Notes: a model not told the origin generated them from the letters alone. 64,000 nucleotides of DNA from Vibrio bathopelagicus (GCF_014879975.1 NZ_CP062500.1:806001-870000); one strand, 5' to 3'; positions 39,120 through 50,083 are shown, counted from the stretch's first letter. Translations and numbers: made by a program.

Positions 39120-40379
39120 ATGTCTTTGCTTGCCGTAGGTATCAATCACAATACAGCGTCGGTTGAATTGCGAGAAAAAGTCGCTTTTGGTCCAGATAAA
39201 TTATCTGAGGCTCTTAAGCAACTTAACGCAAATGCACACGTAAATGGAAGTGTCATACTTTCTACCTGTAATCGAACTGAAGTGTATTGTGACGTCAAAG
39301 GCGTGGCAAAAAACAAGTTGATCGATTGGCTGTCTGTATTTCATCAAGTTAGCCCTGAAGAATTAAAACCGAGTATCTACATCCATGAAGAGCAAGCTGC
39401 GATTAAGCACTTAATGCGTGTTGCCTGTGGTTTGGACTCTCTGGTTCTGGGCGAGCCGCAAATTCTTGGTCAGGTAAAACAGGCTTACACCGATTCGCGA
39501 GAGAACAAATCTGTTGATGCTTCAATGGAGAAACTGTTCCAGAAATCATTTTCTGTTGCGAAGCGAGTTCGAACTGAGACCGAAATTGGTGGCAGTGCTG
39601 TTTCTGTTGCCTACGCAGCCTGTACGTTAGCTAAACACATCTTTGAATCGATTGCTGAATCAACGGTGTTACTGGTGGGTGCGGGAGAAACCATTGAACT
39701 GGTGGCTAAACACTTGTCAGCCAATGGTTGTACCAAGATGATTGTGGCTAACCGAACTCGTGAGCGTGCTTTAGGGCTAGCTGAAGAATTTGGTGCTGAA
39801 GTTATCAGCTTAAACGAGATACCTGATCATCTGCATCGAGCGGATATTGTGATCAGCTCAACCGCAAGTCCGTTACCTATTATTGGTAAGGGTATGGTAG
39901 AGACCGCGCTCAAGACAAGAAAACATCAGCCGATGTTGTTGGTTGATATAGCTGTACCTCGTGATGTTGAATCTCAGGTCGGCGAACTGAGTGATGCTTA
40001 CCTGTACTCAGTTGATGATCTTCAGTCGATCGTTGATGGTAATATTGAGCAACGTAAAGTTGAAGCAATTCAGGCTGAAGCAATAGTCAGTGAAGAAAGC
40101 GCCGCGTTCATGAGTTGGATGCGTTCACTGCAAGCGGTAGACAGTATTCGTGACTATCGTAAATCGGCAAATGAAATCCGAGAAGAATTATTAAGTAAGA
40201 GTTTACAATCACTTGCTGCTGGCGGTGACCCTGAGAAAGTCTTACTTGAGCTAAGTAATAAGCTCACAAACAAATTGATCCATGCTCCAACGCGTGCACT
40301 TCAAAGTGCAGCTGAGCAAGGAGAACCTGCAAAATTAATGGTCATTAGACAGAGTTTGGGTCTAGAAAACCCTCAATAA
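39120..40379 (+). CDS. hemA: Glutamyl-tRNA reductase
   Basis: This 419-residue enzyme reduces glutamyl-tRNA to glutamate semialdehyde, the first step of haem synthesis. The active-site Cys is in [11 protein letters not shown] near residue 50. The NADPH-binding region [13 protein letters not shown] and the C-terminal dimerisation helix are complete. It heads the hemA-prfA-prmC-sirB2-sirB1-kdsA run on the plus strand. Confidence 0.98.
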   Translation: MSLLAVGINHNTASVELREKVAFGPDKLSEALKQLNANAHVNGSVILSTCNRTEVYCDVKGVAKNKLIDWLSVFHQVSPEELKPSIYIHEEQAAIKHLMRVACGLDSLVLGEPQILGQVKQAYTDSRENKSVDASMEKLFQKSFSVAKRVRTETEIGGSAVSVAYAACTLAKHIFESIAESTVLLVGAGETIELVAKHLSANGCTKMIVANRTRERALGLAEEFGAEVISLNEIPDHLHRADIVISSTASPLPIIGKGMVETALKTRKHQPMLLVDIAVPRDVESQVGELSDAYLYSVDDLQSIVDGNIEQRKVEAIQAEAIVSEESAAFMSWMRSLQAVDSIRDYRKSANEIREELLSKSLQSLAAGGDPEKVLLELSNKLTNKLIHAPTRALQSAAEQGEPAKLMVIRQSLGLENPQ

Positions 40380-40407
40380 TATTCGACCTCCAACAGAATA
40401 AGACATT

Positions 40408-41496
40408 ATGAAAGCCTCGATTCTAATAAAGCTTGAAACACTTGTTGAACGCTATGAAGACGTTCAACATCTACTTGGTGATCCCGATGTACTTGGGAAT
40501 CAAGATAAATTCCGTGCCTTGTCAAAAGAGTATTCTCAATTAGAAGAGGTGACGGGGTGCTTTAAATCATACCAGCAAGCTCAAGAAGATTTAGAAGCTG
40601 CTGAAGAGATGGCAAATGAAGACGACGCAGAAATGCGTGAAATGGCTCAAGAAGAAATCAAAGATGCGAAAGCGAACATTGAACGTCTGACTGATGAGCT
40701 ACAAATTCTTCTTATTCCAAAAGATCCAAACGATGAGCGTAACTGCTTCTTAGAAATTCGTGCTGGCGCAGGTGGTGATGAAGCGGGTATCTTTGCGGGT
40801 AACCTTTTCCGTATGTACTCTAAATTTGCCGAGAAAAAAGGCTGGCGCGTTGAAGTGATGAGCAGCAATGTTTCAGAGCAGGGCGGCTTTAAAGAGATGA
40901 TCGCTAAAATCAGTGGCGACGCTGTTTACGGCACAATGAAGTTCGAGTCTGGCGGTCACCGTGTACAACGTGTACCTGAGACTGAATCTCAAGGTCGTGT
41001 TCATACATCAGCGTGTACTGTTGCGGTAATGCCTGAGATCCCAGAAGCGGATCTTCCTGAAATCAAAGCTGGCGATCTTAAGATTGATACTTTCCGTGCA
41101 TCTGGCGCGGGTGGTCAGCACGTTAACACCACGGATTCAGCAATCCGTATTACTCACTTACCAACAGGTACAGTAGTAGAGTGTCAAGACGAGCGTTCTC
41201 AGCATAAAAACAAAGCGAAAGCGATGGCTGTTCTAGCAGCTCGTATCGTTCAAGCTGAAGAAGAGCGTCGTGCTGCTGCGATTTCAGATACACGTCGTAA
41301 CCTATTAGGTTCTGGTGACCGTAGTGACCGTATTCGTACCTACAACTACCCTCAAGGCCGTGTTTCTGATCACCGCATCAACTTAACGATCTACCGCCTG
41401 AATGAAGTTCTGGAAGGTGATATGCAAAGCCTGCTTGATCCTGTTCTACAAGAGCACCAAGCCGATCAACTAGCAGCACTTGCTGAGCACAACTAA
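40408..41496 (+). CDS. prfA: Peptide chain release factor 1
   Basis: The 362-residue factor ends translation at UAA and UAG. The GGQ loop is [13 protein letters not shown] near residue 233. The codon-recognition PxT motif reads PET (in [10 protein letters not shown]), where E. coli has PAT. A charged N-terminal coiled coil is present. The gene prmC, whose product methylates the GGQ glutamine, starts six bases downstream. Confidence 0.98.
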   Translation: MKASILIKLETLVERYEDVQHLLGDPDVLGNQDKFRALSKEYSQLEEVTGCFKSYQQAQEDLEAAEEMANEDDAEMREMAQEEIKDAKANIERLTDELQILLIPKDPNDERNCFLEIRAGAGGDEAGIFAGNLFRMYSKFAEKKGWRVEVMSSNVSEQGGFKEMIAKISGDAVYGTMKFESGGHRVQRVPETESQGRVHTSACTVAVMPEIPEADLPEIKAGDLKIDTFRASGAGGQHVNTTDSAIRITHLPTGTVVECQDERSQHKNKAKAMAVLAARIVQAEEERRAAAISDTRRNLLGSGDRSDRIRTYNYPQGRVSDHRINLTIYRLNEVLEGDMQSLLDPVLQEHQADQLAALAEHN

Positions 41497-41501
41497 TTAC
41501 T

Positions 41502-42374
41502 ATGCAGTCAGCATATACGGTTGAAAGTGCTTTAAAGTCAGCAATCGTACAGCTTCAAGAGGGCGATAACACATCGCCCTCGATTGATGCTGCGGTACTG
41601 CTTTGTCACGCCTTAGATAAACCTAGATCTTACCTACTGACTTGGCCTGAGAAGCATCTCACTTCAGAACAAGAATCCGAATTCCATACCCTTCTAAAAC
41701 GTCGCTTAACCGGTGAGCCCGTGGCTTATATTGTTGGCGAGCGTGAGTTTTGGTCGCTGCCGTTAAAAGTCTCTCCTTCTACATTAATCCCGCGTCCAGA
41801 TACAGAACGTTTGGTTGAAGTGGCGTTAGACAAAACATATGGCAAGCAAGGTGCGATTCTCGATTTAGGGACAGGTACTGGTGCGATTGCCTTGGCATTA
41901 GCGTCTGAGATGCCGAATCGACCAGTGACGGGTATTGATCTTCGTCCTGAAGCGCAACAACTTGCGACAGAAAACGCTCAGCGATTAAATATCACTAACG
42001 CCACTTTTTTACATGGCAGTTGGTTTGAGCCTTTGAACTCTGCGAGTTCTGAAGAAGAAGCTGTAAAGTTCTCTTTGATTGTCTCGAACCCGCCTTACAT
42101 TGAGAAGAATGACCCTCATTTATCTCAAGGTGATGTACGTTTTGAACCGATCACAGCGTTAGTTGCGGAAGAGAAAGGTTTAGCTGATATTCGATACATT
42201 TCTGAAAACGCACGACGCTTTTTAGAAAACGAGGGTTGGTTGGCATTTGAACACGGTTATGACCAAGGCTTGGCGGTACGTGAGATAATGCAACAACTGG
42301 GTTATTTCGATGTCGTTACAGAAAAAGATTACGGCGGTAATGACCGAGTGACATTGGGTCGTTATTGTTCATAG
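41502..42374 (+). CDS. prmC: Release factor glutamine methyltransferase
   Basis: The 290-residue SAM enzyme methylates the GGQ glutamine of release factors. LDLGTGTGAIALALA is the SAM-binding loop near residue 120. NPPY, which holds the target glutamine, is in LIVSNPPYIEKND near residue 192. It lies six bases after prfA, so substrate and modifying enzyme are translated together. Confidence 0.97.
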   Translation: MQSAYTVESALKSAIVQLQEGDNTSPSIDAAVLLCHALDKPRSYLLTWPEKHLTSEQESEFHTLLKRRLTGEPVAYIVGEREFWSLPLKVSPSTLIPRPDTERLVEVALDKTYGKQGAILDLGTGTGAIALALASEMPNRPVTGIDLRPEAQQLATENAQRLNITNATFLHGSWFEPLNSASSEEEAVKFSLIVSNPPYIEKNDPHLSQGDVRFEPITALVAEEKGLADIRYISENARRFLENEGWLAFEHGYDQGLAVREIMQQLGYFDVVTEKDYGGNDRVTLGRYCS

Positions 42375-42433
42375 GCTGCTGTTAATCATCTTGTGAACAA
42401 TAGATGATGAACTTGCTAAATTGATACCTTTAA

Positions 42434-42467
42434 CTCGATAATACATTTAGCTCGATAATGCATTTAA
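42434..42467. repeat. Two tandem 17-base units upstream of sirB2
   Basis: CTCGATAATACATTTAG is followed directly by CTCGATAATGCATTTAA; two differences. A small local duplication in the prmC-sirB2 gap, with no assigned function. Confidence 0.7.
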
Positions 42468-42544
42468 CGCAGAAATACAGGGCATTAACGGGTATTGTGT
42501 GGCTCGTGTTAACGAAAGCACATATAAAAATATAAAGGAATACC

Positions 42545-42928
42545 ATGTACGAAGGTTTAAAACATTTTCACCTACTAACGATTGCGATAAGCGCGCTACT
42601 TCTTTCGATTCGTTTCGCTCTTATGATGGCTAACTCACCGAAGCTTAAACATCCTTTCTTGCAGCGTTTCCCTCATATCAATGACTCGTTGCTGTTGCTA
42701 TCGGGTATTGGTTTGATTTTTATTACTGGCTTTATTCCATTTACACCAGCGGCACCATGGTTAACTGAAAAACTAACCTGTGTGATGGCTTACATCGCAT
42801 TAGGCTTCTTTGCACTTAAGCTAGGTAAAAACAAGTTATTGAGAGTTTTCTCATTCTTTGGCGCTCTAGGCTGGCTAGCAATGGCAGGCAAAATCGCAAT
42901 GACAAAGACTCCAACATTTTTCGGTTAA
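42545..42928 (+). CDS. sirB2: SirB2 family membrane protein
   Basis: The 127-residue protein has about four membrane helices and starts MYEGLKHFHLLTIAIS, the usual SirB2 pattern. AAAGGA precedes the ATG. The family was named from Salmonella regulation studies, but its biochemical role is unknown. It is six bases upstream of sirB1 and inside the hemA-kdsA cluster, as in E. coli (ychQ). Confidence 0.92.
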   Translation: MYEGLKHFHLLTIAISALLLSIRFALMMANSPKLKHPFLQRFPHINDSLLLLSGIGLIFITGFIPFTPAAPWLTEKLTCVMAYIALGFFALKLGKNKLLRVFSFFGALGWLAMAGKIAMTKTPTFFG

Positions 42929-42934
42929 TGACGT

Positions 42935-43744
42935 ATGTACGAATTTTTTGATGAAGACTTTGATCAGCTAGAACTTGCTGAAGGCGCATTGATCTTAAAT
43001 AAGGCCATTGACCCTGAAACTCAAGATAGTTGGGCAGAGCAAGAACTCGCAAGATTATTAAAAGACGCCGAGTTTGCGTTAGTTAATGAAACCGACGAGC
43101 AACAGAAGTTTGAATCTTTTATTCGACTATTCTTTTACGAGTGGGGCTTTGCTGGCGATAAAGACGCCTACTTCTCATCGGAAAACGCGTTTATCGATAA
43201 AGTACTTGAGAGAAAGAAAGGGATCCCAGTCAGTCTTGGTGCGATCTTCCTTTTTCTAGGGCGCAAGCTAGGCTTTCCTGTAGAGGGTGTCTCTTTTCCG
43301 ACTCAGTTTCTGCTTAAAGTCAGTTGGCATGGCCAAACTCCGGTCTATATTAATCCTTACAATGGCGAGTATGTTGGTCAGCAAACATTGCGAGCATGGT
43401 TAATTGGCCATGATGGCCCATTGGCTAAACTGAAAAGTGAGCATTTGAAAGTCGCAGACCACCCAACAATTATTGGTAAGTGGTTGGCTTTATTGAAAAG
43501 TGCCTTACTGAGAGAAGAGCGTTATACGCTTGCATTGAAGTGTACTGATCTTGCGTTAACGTTTGTACCGGATGATCCGTATGAAATCCGTGACCGTGGT
43601 TTCATCTATCAACAATTGGATTGCCACCAGATTGCCGCCACCGATTATCAGTACTTTATTGATCAATGCCCAGATGACCCTGCATCTGAGTTACTTAAAT
43701 CTCAAGTGAATGTCATGACGGAAAAAACTGTCGTCGTTCACTAA
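42935..43744 (+). CDS. sirB1: SirB1 family protein with transglutaminase-like fold and TPR end
   Basis: This 269-residue soluble protein has an N-terminal transglutaminase-like region (RKKGIPVSLGAIFLFLGRKL, then GVSFPTQFLLK) and a C-terminal tetratricopeptide-like helical pair near residues 185-250. It matches E. coli YchA. The function is not established. It lies between sirB2 and kdsA. Confidence 0.92.
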   Translation: MYEFFDEDFDQLELAEGALILNKAIDPETQDSWAEQELARLLKDAEFALVNETDEQQKFESFIRLFFYEWGFAGDKDAYFSSENAFIDKVLERKKGIPVSLGAIFLFLGRKLGFPVEGVSFPTQFLLKVSWHGQTPVYINPYNGEYVGQQTLRAWLIGHDGPLAKLKSEHLKVADHPTIIGKWLALLKSALLREERYTLALKCTDLALTFVPDDPYEIRDRGFIYQQLDCHQIAATDYQYFIDQCPDDPASELLKSQVNVMTEKTVVVH

Positions 43745-43748
43745 TTAA

Positions 43749-44621
<873 letters not shown>

Positions 44622-44673
44622 TTGAGATGGATGTGAAGTAACGGAAACGTTATTTCACAAAAGTTGAACTAAG

Positions 44674-44705
44674 AAAGCCCAGTTCTTTGAATTGGGCTTT
44701 TTTTA
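44674..44705 (+). terminator. Terminator after kdsA
   Basis: AAAGCCCAGTTC, loop TTT, GAATTGGGCTTT (one wobble pair), then a T-run. Confidence 0.88.
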
Positions 44706-45075
44706 TCTCGTAAAAGCAGCCGAACACAAAGCGTTCATTTAAAGAGTTGTTAACGAGGTGGGTTATTACCTAAGAAACTCGTATGTGAGTGCGAGGTCAG
44801 TCCTGTTTATAGTAAATTACTGATGTTCATCACACTTTGTAAGTAAACGATTGCTTGTGATGCAGGGGAAGTTTGAGTGCAATCTCATAATTTTGTTACA
44901 CTTAACTGCTGAACTATGCGTGACCAATTCGACATAAATATGAAATCATCATGTTACATCTGAAATGTTAATTTAAGATAAGTGATGTGAAGTCTTATTG
45001 TTCGAACTCCAAATAAGGGGTCGCAATAGATCATAAAAAGCAGTGGATTCCCCTAAAAAGTTCAAAGGTATGACA
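44706..45075. other. Intergenic region upstream of nutA
   Basis: About 370 bases without an open frame of interest. It should contain the nutA promoter. A TCACA half-site occurs near 44830, but the matching half is poor, so no CRP site is claimed. Confidence 0.4.
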
Positions 45076-46737
45076 ATGAAGCAACGCCTTATTCTAAAGA
45101 CAGCACTAAGTGCTGCAATCCTAGCTACTCTAGCTGGGTGTGCGTCTCAATCAACTCAAGATTGGAACCAAGACGAAACATACAAGCTAACGGTTCTACA
45201 CACTAACGACAACCATGGTCGTTTTTGGCAGAACAAATACGGTGAATACGGCATGTCTGCGCGTAAAACGCTTGTTGATCAACTTCGTGCTGAAGTTGAA
45301 GCAGAAGGCGGTAGCGTGTTGCTTCTATCTGGTGGTGACATCAACACTGGTGTGCCAGAGTCAGATCTTCAGGATGCAGAACCTGATTTCAAAGGCATGA
45401 ATAAAATTGGTTACGATGCAATGGCATTGGGTAACCACGAGTTCGATAACTCATTAGACGTACTACAAAAGCAGATCGACTGGGCTAACTTCCCAATGCT
45501 ATCTGCAAACATCTACGACAAAGCAACAGGCGAACGCAAGTTCCAAGCTTACGAGATGTTTGAAAAGCAAGGTATCAAGATTGCGGTTATCGGTCTAACA
45601 ACTGAAGATACGGCAAAAATCGGTAACCCTGAGTTCATTGCAAGCATTGACTTCCGCGACCCTAAAGAAGAAGCGAAGAAGCTGATCGCTGAACTTAAAG
45701 AAACAGAGAAGCCAGACCTAATCTTCGCTGTGACTCACATGGGTCACTACGAAAACGGCCAACGTGGTGTTAACGCACCGGGTGATGTAGCACTTGCTCG
45801 TTACCTAAACGAAGGCGACCTAGACATGATTGTTGGTGGTCACTCTCAAGAGCCTGTATGTATGGAAGGCCCTAACGTTGCGAAGAAAAACTTCAAGCCG
45901 GGTGATGAGTGTAAACCAGACGTACAGAACGGTACTTACATCGTTCAAGCTCACGAGTGGGGCAAGTACGTAGGTCGTGCTGATTACGAATTCCGTAACG
46001 GTCAACTAGAGATGGTGAGCTACGATCTGGTTCCAGTTAACCTTAAGAAGAAAGTGAAGATTGACGGTAAGAAGCAACGTGTTCTTATTCAAGATGAAAT
46101 CGCACAAGATCCAGAGCTACTTGAATTCCTACGTCCTTTCCAAGAGCAAGGTCAGGCACAGCTAGAAGTTCAAATTGCTGAGACAAATGGCAAGCTTGAG
46201 GGCGATCGTAACGTGGTTCGTTTCCAACAAACTAACCTAGGCCGTTTGATTGCGACTTCTCACATGGAGCGTGCACAAGCCGACTTCGCTGTGATGAACT
46301 CTGGTGGTGTTCGTGACTCAATTGAAGCGGGCAATGTCACTTACAAAGATGTATTGAAGGTACAACCTTTTGCAAACATCCTGACTTACACTGACATGAC
46401 AGGTAAAGAAGTTCTAGATTACCTAAACGTTGTGGCGACGAAACCAATCGACTCTGGTGCTTACGCGCAATTCGCTGGCATTTCAATGACAGTGACGAAC
46501 GGTGAAGTATCGAACGTATTCATCGGTGGCAAACAGCTTCGTTTAGACGAAACATACCGCTTCACAGTGCCAAGCTTCAACGCGGCTGGTGGTGACGGTT
46601 ACCCTAAACTTTCTGACCACCCTGGTTACGTGAACACAGGTTTTGTTGATGCTGAAGTACTGAAAGAGTACCTAGAAGCGAACAGCCCAGTTGACGTGAA
46701 CAAGTACGCACCGTCTGGTCAAATGGTTTACAAGTAA
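45076..46737 (+). CDS. nutA: Membrane-anchored 5'-nucleotidase
   Basis: This 553-residue lipoprotein hydrolyses extracellular nucleotides so that nucleosides and phosphate can be taken up. The lipobox LAGC puts the lipid-bearing Cys near residue 20. Metal-binding motifs are HTNDNHGRF, LSGGDINTG, GNHEFD, VTHMGHY and GGHSQ. The C-terminal substrate-binding domain includes NAAGGDGYP. It resembles Vibrio parahaemolyticus NutA, a chloride-dependent enzyme. The ATG at 45076 is preferred because AAAGG stands seven bases upstream; two earlier in-frame ATGs (45043, 45070) are badly spaced. Codon use looks strongly biased, suggesting high expression. Confidence 0.95.
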   Translation: MKQRLILKTALSAAILATLAGCASQSTQDWNQDETYKLTVLHTNDNHGRFWQNKYGEYGMSARKTLVDQLRAEVEAEGGSVLLLSGGDINTGVPESDLQDAEPDFKGMNKIGYDAMALGNHEFDNSLDVLQKQIDWANFPMLSANIYDKATGERKFQAYEMFEKQGIKIAVIGLTTEDTAKIGNPEFIASIDFRDPKEEAKKLIAELKETEKPDLIFAVTHMGHYENGQRGVNAPGDVALARYLNEGDLDMIVGGHSQEPVCMEGPNVAKKNFKPGDECKPDVQNGTYIVQAHEWGKYVGRADYEFRNGQLEMVSYDLVPVNLKKKVKIDGKKQRVLIQDEIAQDPELLEFLRPFQEQGQAQLEVQIAETNGKLEGDRNVVRFQQTNLGRLIATSHMERAQADFAVMNSGGVRDSIEAGNVTYKDVLKVQPFANILTYTDMTGKEVLDYLNVVATKPIDSGAYAQFAGISMTVTNGEVSNVFIGGKQLRLDETYRFTVPSFNAAGGDGYPKLSDHPGYVNTGFVDAEVLKEYLEANSPVDVNKYAPSGQMVYK

Positions 46738-46805
46738 TTGAACCCAGTTAATTGAATCACTAGGTGCTAAATTAGATTGACTCTAGCACCATGATAAATT
46801 TAACT

Positions 46806-46832
46806 AAAGCGACGCCTCGGCGTCGCTTTTTG
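46806..46832 (+). terminator. Terminator after nutA
   Basis: AAGCGACGC, loop CTCG, GCGTCGCTT and a T-run. Confidence 0.9.
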
Positions 46833-46855
46833 TTTATCTATCGTTTGGATTTGTT

Positions 46856-47329
46856 ATGACCCCTGCAATCAACCTTGCCAAGAAAAAGAAAATCGCTCAT
46901 ACCGTACATCAGTATCATCACGATGCAAACAACACCAACTATGGATTAGAGGCGGTTGAAGCTCTGGGGCAGGATCCCAAACGCGTGTTCAAAACGCTTT
47001 TATTTTGTCTGAACGGCGTCGCTAAAGATTTGGCTGTGGCTGTTATTCCTGTCGACCAGAAGCTAAATCTTAAGCTTGCGGCTAAAGCGGCGAAAGGTAA
47101 AAAAGCCGAGATGGCTAATCCTGATATTGCGCAGAAAACCACAGGTTATGTAGTGGGTGGAATCAGTCCGCTCGGTCAGAAAAAAGCATTACCTACCTTT
47201 GTTCATTCCAGCGCGACAGAATTAGAAACGATATGCGTAAGTGCAGGGAAGCGAGGCCTGGAAATTGAGCTGACACCTAGGGACTTAGCTTTGCTTACTC
47301 GAGCTCAATTTACTGATTTGTGCTTGTAG
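46856..47329 (+). CDS. ybaK: Cys-tRNA(Pro) deacylase YbaK
   Basis: The 157-residue editing protein removes Cys wrongly attached to tRNA-Pro. GGISPLGQKKALPT near residues 100-113 and the catalytic Lys region (FKTLLF) are conserved with E. coli YbaK. It is a single gene. A tRNA-Pro gene lies 2.6 kb away, which is probably coincidence. Confidence 0.95.
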   Translation: MTPAINLAKKKKIAHTVHQYHHDANNTNYGLEAVEALGQDPKRVFKTLLFCLNGVAKDLAVAVIPVDQKLNLKLAAKAAKGKKAEMANPDIAQKTTGYVVGGISPLGQKKALPTFVHSSATELETICVSAGKRGLEIELTPRDLALLTRAQFTDLCL

Positions 47330-47405
47330 CAGACGAACGATCATGAAAGCCATTAATCTGACGAGGTAAATACCGATCTTCGTACTCAGCTTTGACTTAA
47401 CCAAC

Positions 47406-47443
47406 AACAAAAAACGCCCACTAAGATAACCTAGTGGGCGTTT
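47406..47443 (-). terminator. Terminator between convergent ybaK and rluF
   Basis: AAACGCCCACTA (47412-47423) pairs perfectly with TAGTGGGCGTTT (47432-47443). The A-run on the left gives rluF a T-run; it may also serve ybaK. Confidence 0.88.
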
Positions 47444-47463
47444 CTGTATTAAAGAGTAGAATA

Positions 47464-48597
47464 TTACTTCTTAAGACCTAAGGTACCACCAACGCGCTTA
47501 GGTGCTGGTTTGTTTGGTCTGTTTGAGTCTTGGCTACGGTTTGTTGGCTTGCCGCTTCTACGATCGTTATTGTCGCGGTCTGTGCGACTGCGATCTGAGC
47601 TGTTTCGATCTGAGTTTGAACGCTCTGAACGAGAGTTCGATTTCCAGTTCTCGGTGTTGCCGCCGCTTTCACTATTCGACGAATTACGACCACGCTTCGA
47701 GTTCGGCGCATGACGGAATTCATCCGCGTTATTACCGCGGTAGGTGCGAGTACGATTCTCGTTTTGATTACGTCGTGCTGTTGAGGTTTGATTTTCCTCA
47801 CGGCTATCAAATAGCTTAGCATCGGTTGCCTTGCGAATTCGCTGACCTTTTGCGTTTATTTTTGATGCATCTTCAGTGCTCACTGAACCTTCGCACATCG
47901 CTAATATCTCTGCGATTTCTTCTTCGCTCAGGTAGCGCCACTTTCCGTTTGGAATGCCATCAAGTGAGATGTTCATAATACGAACACGACGTAGTTTGAA
48001 GACTTCATAGCCTAACGCTTCACACATACGACGGATCTGACGGTTAAGGCCTTGAGTTAGCGTAATTCGGAATGAGAACTTTGTCTCTTTCTCGACATTA
48101 CAAGGCAGGGTAACGGTATCCAAAATAGGGACACCAGAAGCCATTTTCTTCAAGAATTCCGTCGTAATCGGCTTATCTACACGAACCACGTATTCTTTTT
48201 CGTGATTGTTACCCGCACGCAAGATCTTATTGACGATGTCGCCATCGTTGGTCAAGAAGATAAGGCCATCAGAGGGCTTATCTAGGCGACCAATAGGGAA
48301 GATACGTTTGTGGTGGCCAATGAAGTCGACGATGTTGCCTGGAATATCACGCTCAGTTGTACAGGTAATGCCAGTCGGTTTATTGAGAGCAATGTAGATA
48401 GGCTTTTCTTTTGAACGCACTGGCTTGTTGTCGATCTCAACATCATCACCTGGCAATACTTTCGTTCCCATCTCAGGGATCTTGCCATTAATAGTAACTC
48501 GGCCTGCATCGATCAGTTTGTCTGCTTCACGACGTGAACAAAAACCAGTTTCACTGATGTATTTATTAAGGCGTTTAGCTTGGGATTCTTGTGACAT
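47464..48597 (-). CDS. rluF: 23S rRNA pseudouridine synthase RluF with long disordered tail
   Basis: The 377-residue protein makes pseudouridine 2604 in 23S rRNA. An S4 RNA-binding domain lies at residues 7-55, and the catalytic Asp is in GRLDKPSDG near residue 103. The enzyme part ends near residue 240. About 110 further residues are a low-complexity tail rich in Arg, Asn, Ser and Asp ([16 protein letters not shown] and similar), ending [10 protein letters not shown]. coli RluF has only about 290 residues and a shorter basic tail. The tail should be unstructured and may bind RNA. It is monocistronic. Confidence 0.93.
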   Translation of the reverse strand: MSQESQAKRLNKYISETGFCSRREADKLIDAGRVTINGKIPEMGTKVLPGDDVEIDNKPVRSKEKPIYIALNKPTGITCTTERDIPGNIVDFIGHHKRIFPIGRLDKPSDGLIFLTNDGDIVNKILRAGNNHEKEYVVRVDKPITTEFLKKMASGVPILDTVTLPCNVEKETKFSFRITLTQGLNRQIRRMCEALGYEVFKLRRVRIMNISLDGIPNGKWRYLSEEEIAEILAMCEGSVSTEDASKINAKGQRIRKATDAKLFDSREENQTSTARRNQNENRTRTYRGNNADEFRHAPNSKRGRNSSNSESGGNTENWKSNSRSERSNSDRNSSDRSRTDRDNNDRRSGKPTNRSQDSNRPNKPAPKRVGGTLGLKK

Positions 48598-48710
48598 GAT
48601 ATTCTCTTAGCGTTTCACAACGGAAATATAGATAAACAAAAAGCAACTATGGACAGTTGCTTTTACGTTTTAATTCGTTAACTGAGGCAATTTTAACACC
48701 TAGTGTGGGC

Positions 48711-48750
48711 TTCGGCACTAAATATCTATTTTCGGCACTAAATATCAATT
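48711..48750. repeat. Tandem 20-base duplication upstream of rluF
   Basis: TTCGGCACTAAATATCTATT is followed by TTCGGCACTAAATATCAATT, one difference. Lies between smrA and rluF; no known function. Confidence 0.85.
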
Positions 48751-48817
48751 GTGGTATTCGATGTGCTTAGCTGAATGTTCGAAGACGATGGCCTTTTTTC
48801 ATTAAGCTTCTGATGAT

Positions 48818-49399
48818 TTAGCGAGTCCGTTTTTGGTGACGCTCTCTATTCTCAAGTTTTTTGTCATTACTCTTTCTGAGCATGACGTAAACGGCTCCAG
48901 TACCACCATGAAATTGCTGCGCTGAGTGAACACATTGAACATCATTAATTTGCGATAACCAATTGGCTACATAGCTTTTCATCATGGCTGGTGGATTCGA
49001 GCGTTCACCCTTACCGTGAACAATAATGACGGTGCGCACATCCATTCTTAAACATTGGCGTAAAAATGAAAGCACTTCGTTGCGAGCATCTTTCAATGTT
49101 TTCCTGTGGAGATCGAGCTTAGCTTGAACTGGATATTTACCTAAGCGCAGTTTTTTGTATACGCCTTCTTGAACGCCATCTTTTTTATACGCAATAACGT
49201 CATCAGGTTTCAGCATTGGAGAATAGTCGAGAGAGAGGTAATCTTTTTCGTCCTCAGACAGCCACATAGCCGCCTCACGCTTTGCAAGTTGAGACTCGGT
49301 AACTCGATGCACTTTTTGGTGCTCAGCGGTGTCATGGTCGATACGTTTCACATCGCCCATCATTTCTTGGAATAGATCTAAGTCGTCATCATGAGACAT
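48818..49399 (-). CDS. smrA: Smr-domain endonuclease SmrA
   Basis: This 193-residue protein resembles E. coli YdaL/SmrA. The Smr domain (about 95-180) has LDLHRKTLKDAR, VIIVHGKGERS and HGGTGAVYVMLR. The proteins nick DNA or act on RNA; the true in vivo target is unsure. The start at 49399 is chosen since GAG stands nine bases upstream; an ATG three codons earlier is too close to it. The end RHQKRTR matches the E. coli tail RHAKRSR. Confidence 0.93.
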   Translation of the reverse strand: MSHDDDLDLFQEMMGDVKRIDHDTAEHQKVHRVTESQLAKREAAMWLSEDEKDYLSLDYSPMLKPDDVIAYKKDGVQEGVYKKLRLGKYPVQAKLDLHRKTLKDARNEVLSFLRQCLRMDVRTVIIVHGKGERSNPPAMMKSYVANWLSQINDVQCVHSAQQFHGGTGAVYVMLRKSNDKKLENRERHQKRTR

Positions 49400-49464
49400 G
49401 GTGTTCATCTCAAGTTGTAGAAGGATAGGGTCAGTATACCTAAGTTGTGGCTGGGTTTAAAAAT

Positions 49465-49501
49465 GAAAAAACCGGAGGAGACAAGAGGAGTCAACTCCGG
49501 T
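49465..49501 (-). terminator. Terminator after the DUF3149 gene
   Basis: ACCGGAG (49471-49477) pairs with CTCCGGT (49495-49501); the A-run to the left gives a minus-strand T-run. Confidence 0.75.
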
Positions 49502-49569
49502 GCAAAGCGTTTTAACATTTATTTATCAAGGAAATGATACTTAAAGTAAATGATGTAGGCTGAGCGATA

Positions 49570-49710
49570 CTAGTGAGGAGATTTTTCAGTCATAACTTTG
49601 TATATGAAGAACCCTCCATAAAACATCATGAGACCCAGAGCCCCGAATATTACTATCATTGAAGATAGCCCCACTGCATTACCAAATAGGAGTTCTAGCC
49701 AAAAGTCCAT
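49570..49710 (-). CDS. DUF3149 small membrane protein, 46 residues
   Basis: Read directly from the sequence: it starts MDFWLELLFGNAVGLSS, has one membrane helix (about residues 17-40, with GALGLMMFYGGFF) and ends TEKSPH. TTTGAGG lies seven bases upstream of the ATG, and a terminator follows. The N-terminus MDFW-LLFGNAVGL is the pattern of the DUF3149 family, found across gamma-proteobacteria with no known role. It is too short for usual gene-length cut-offs. Confidence 0.85.
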   Translation of the reverse strand: MDFWLELLFGNAVGLSSMIVIFGALGLMMFYGGFFIYKVMTEKSPH

Positions 49711-49900
49711 GTGTATACCTCAAAGTTATATGACATGGCTTAGTGTATTAAGTAGCATTATCAATTCACTGATCTGGATCAATCCTGTTTCATAAGTTAA
49801 ATACTTGTTGGTGAGTGTGTGTTTTTCGTCACATTAGTCGTTAGGTTGTACGTCTTTTGTTCGAACGATTCGATAATGTAAAAAAGAGTGAAAAAAGCCC

Positions 49901-49928
49901 TTGCGGATAAATTCAGAACCCGTATTAT
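49901..49928 (+). promoter_or_regulatory. Promoter of tRNA-Pro
   Basis: TTGCGG (49901-49906) and TATTAT (49923-49928) are 16 bases apart. The tRNA begins 38 bases downstream. Confidence 0.65.
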
Positions 49929-49965
49929 ACGCTCCATCGACAGGCAATCAGCCAGTTAGATATCT

Positions 49966-50042
<77 letters not shown>

Positions 50043-50048
50043 CATTTA

Positions 50049-50083
50049 GAAAGCCTGCTCAATGAGCAGGCTTTCGTCGTTTT
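50049..50083 (+). terminator. Terminator after tRNA-Pro
   Basis: GAAAGCCTGCTC, loop AAT, GAGCAGGCTTTC, then CGTCGTTTT. Confidence 0.85.

Noticed and set aside
40968..40990. PET in place of PAT in the release factor 1 codon-recognition motif
   Set aside because: The family pattern is PxT and the middle residue varies; not evidence for altered stop-codon reading.
44820..44850. CRP site before nutA
   Set aside because: Only one half (TCACA) fits; the other matches three of five bases.
47478..47822. Overlapping open frames of up to 114 codons in the rluF tail, both strands
   Set aside because: They come from the low-complexity codon composition of the tail. rluF is in the right frame and no ribosome-binding sites support the others.
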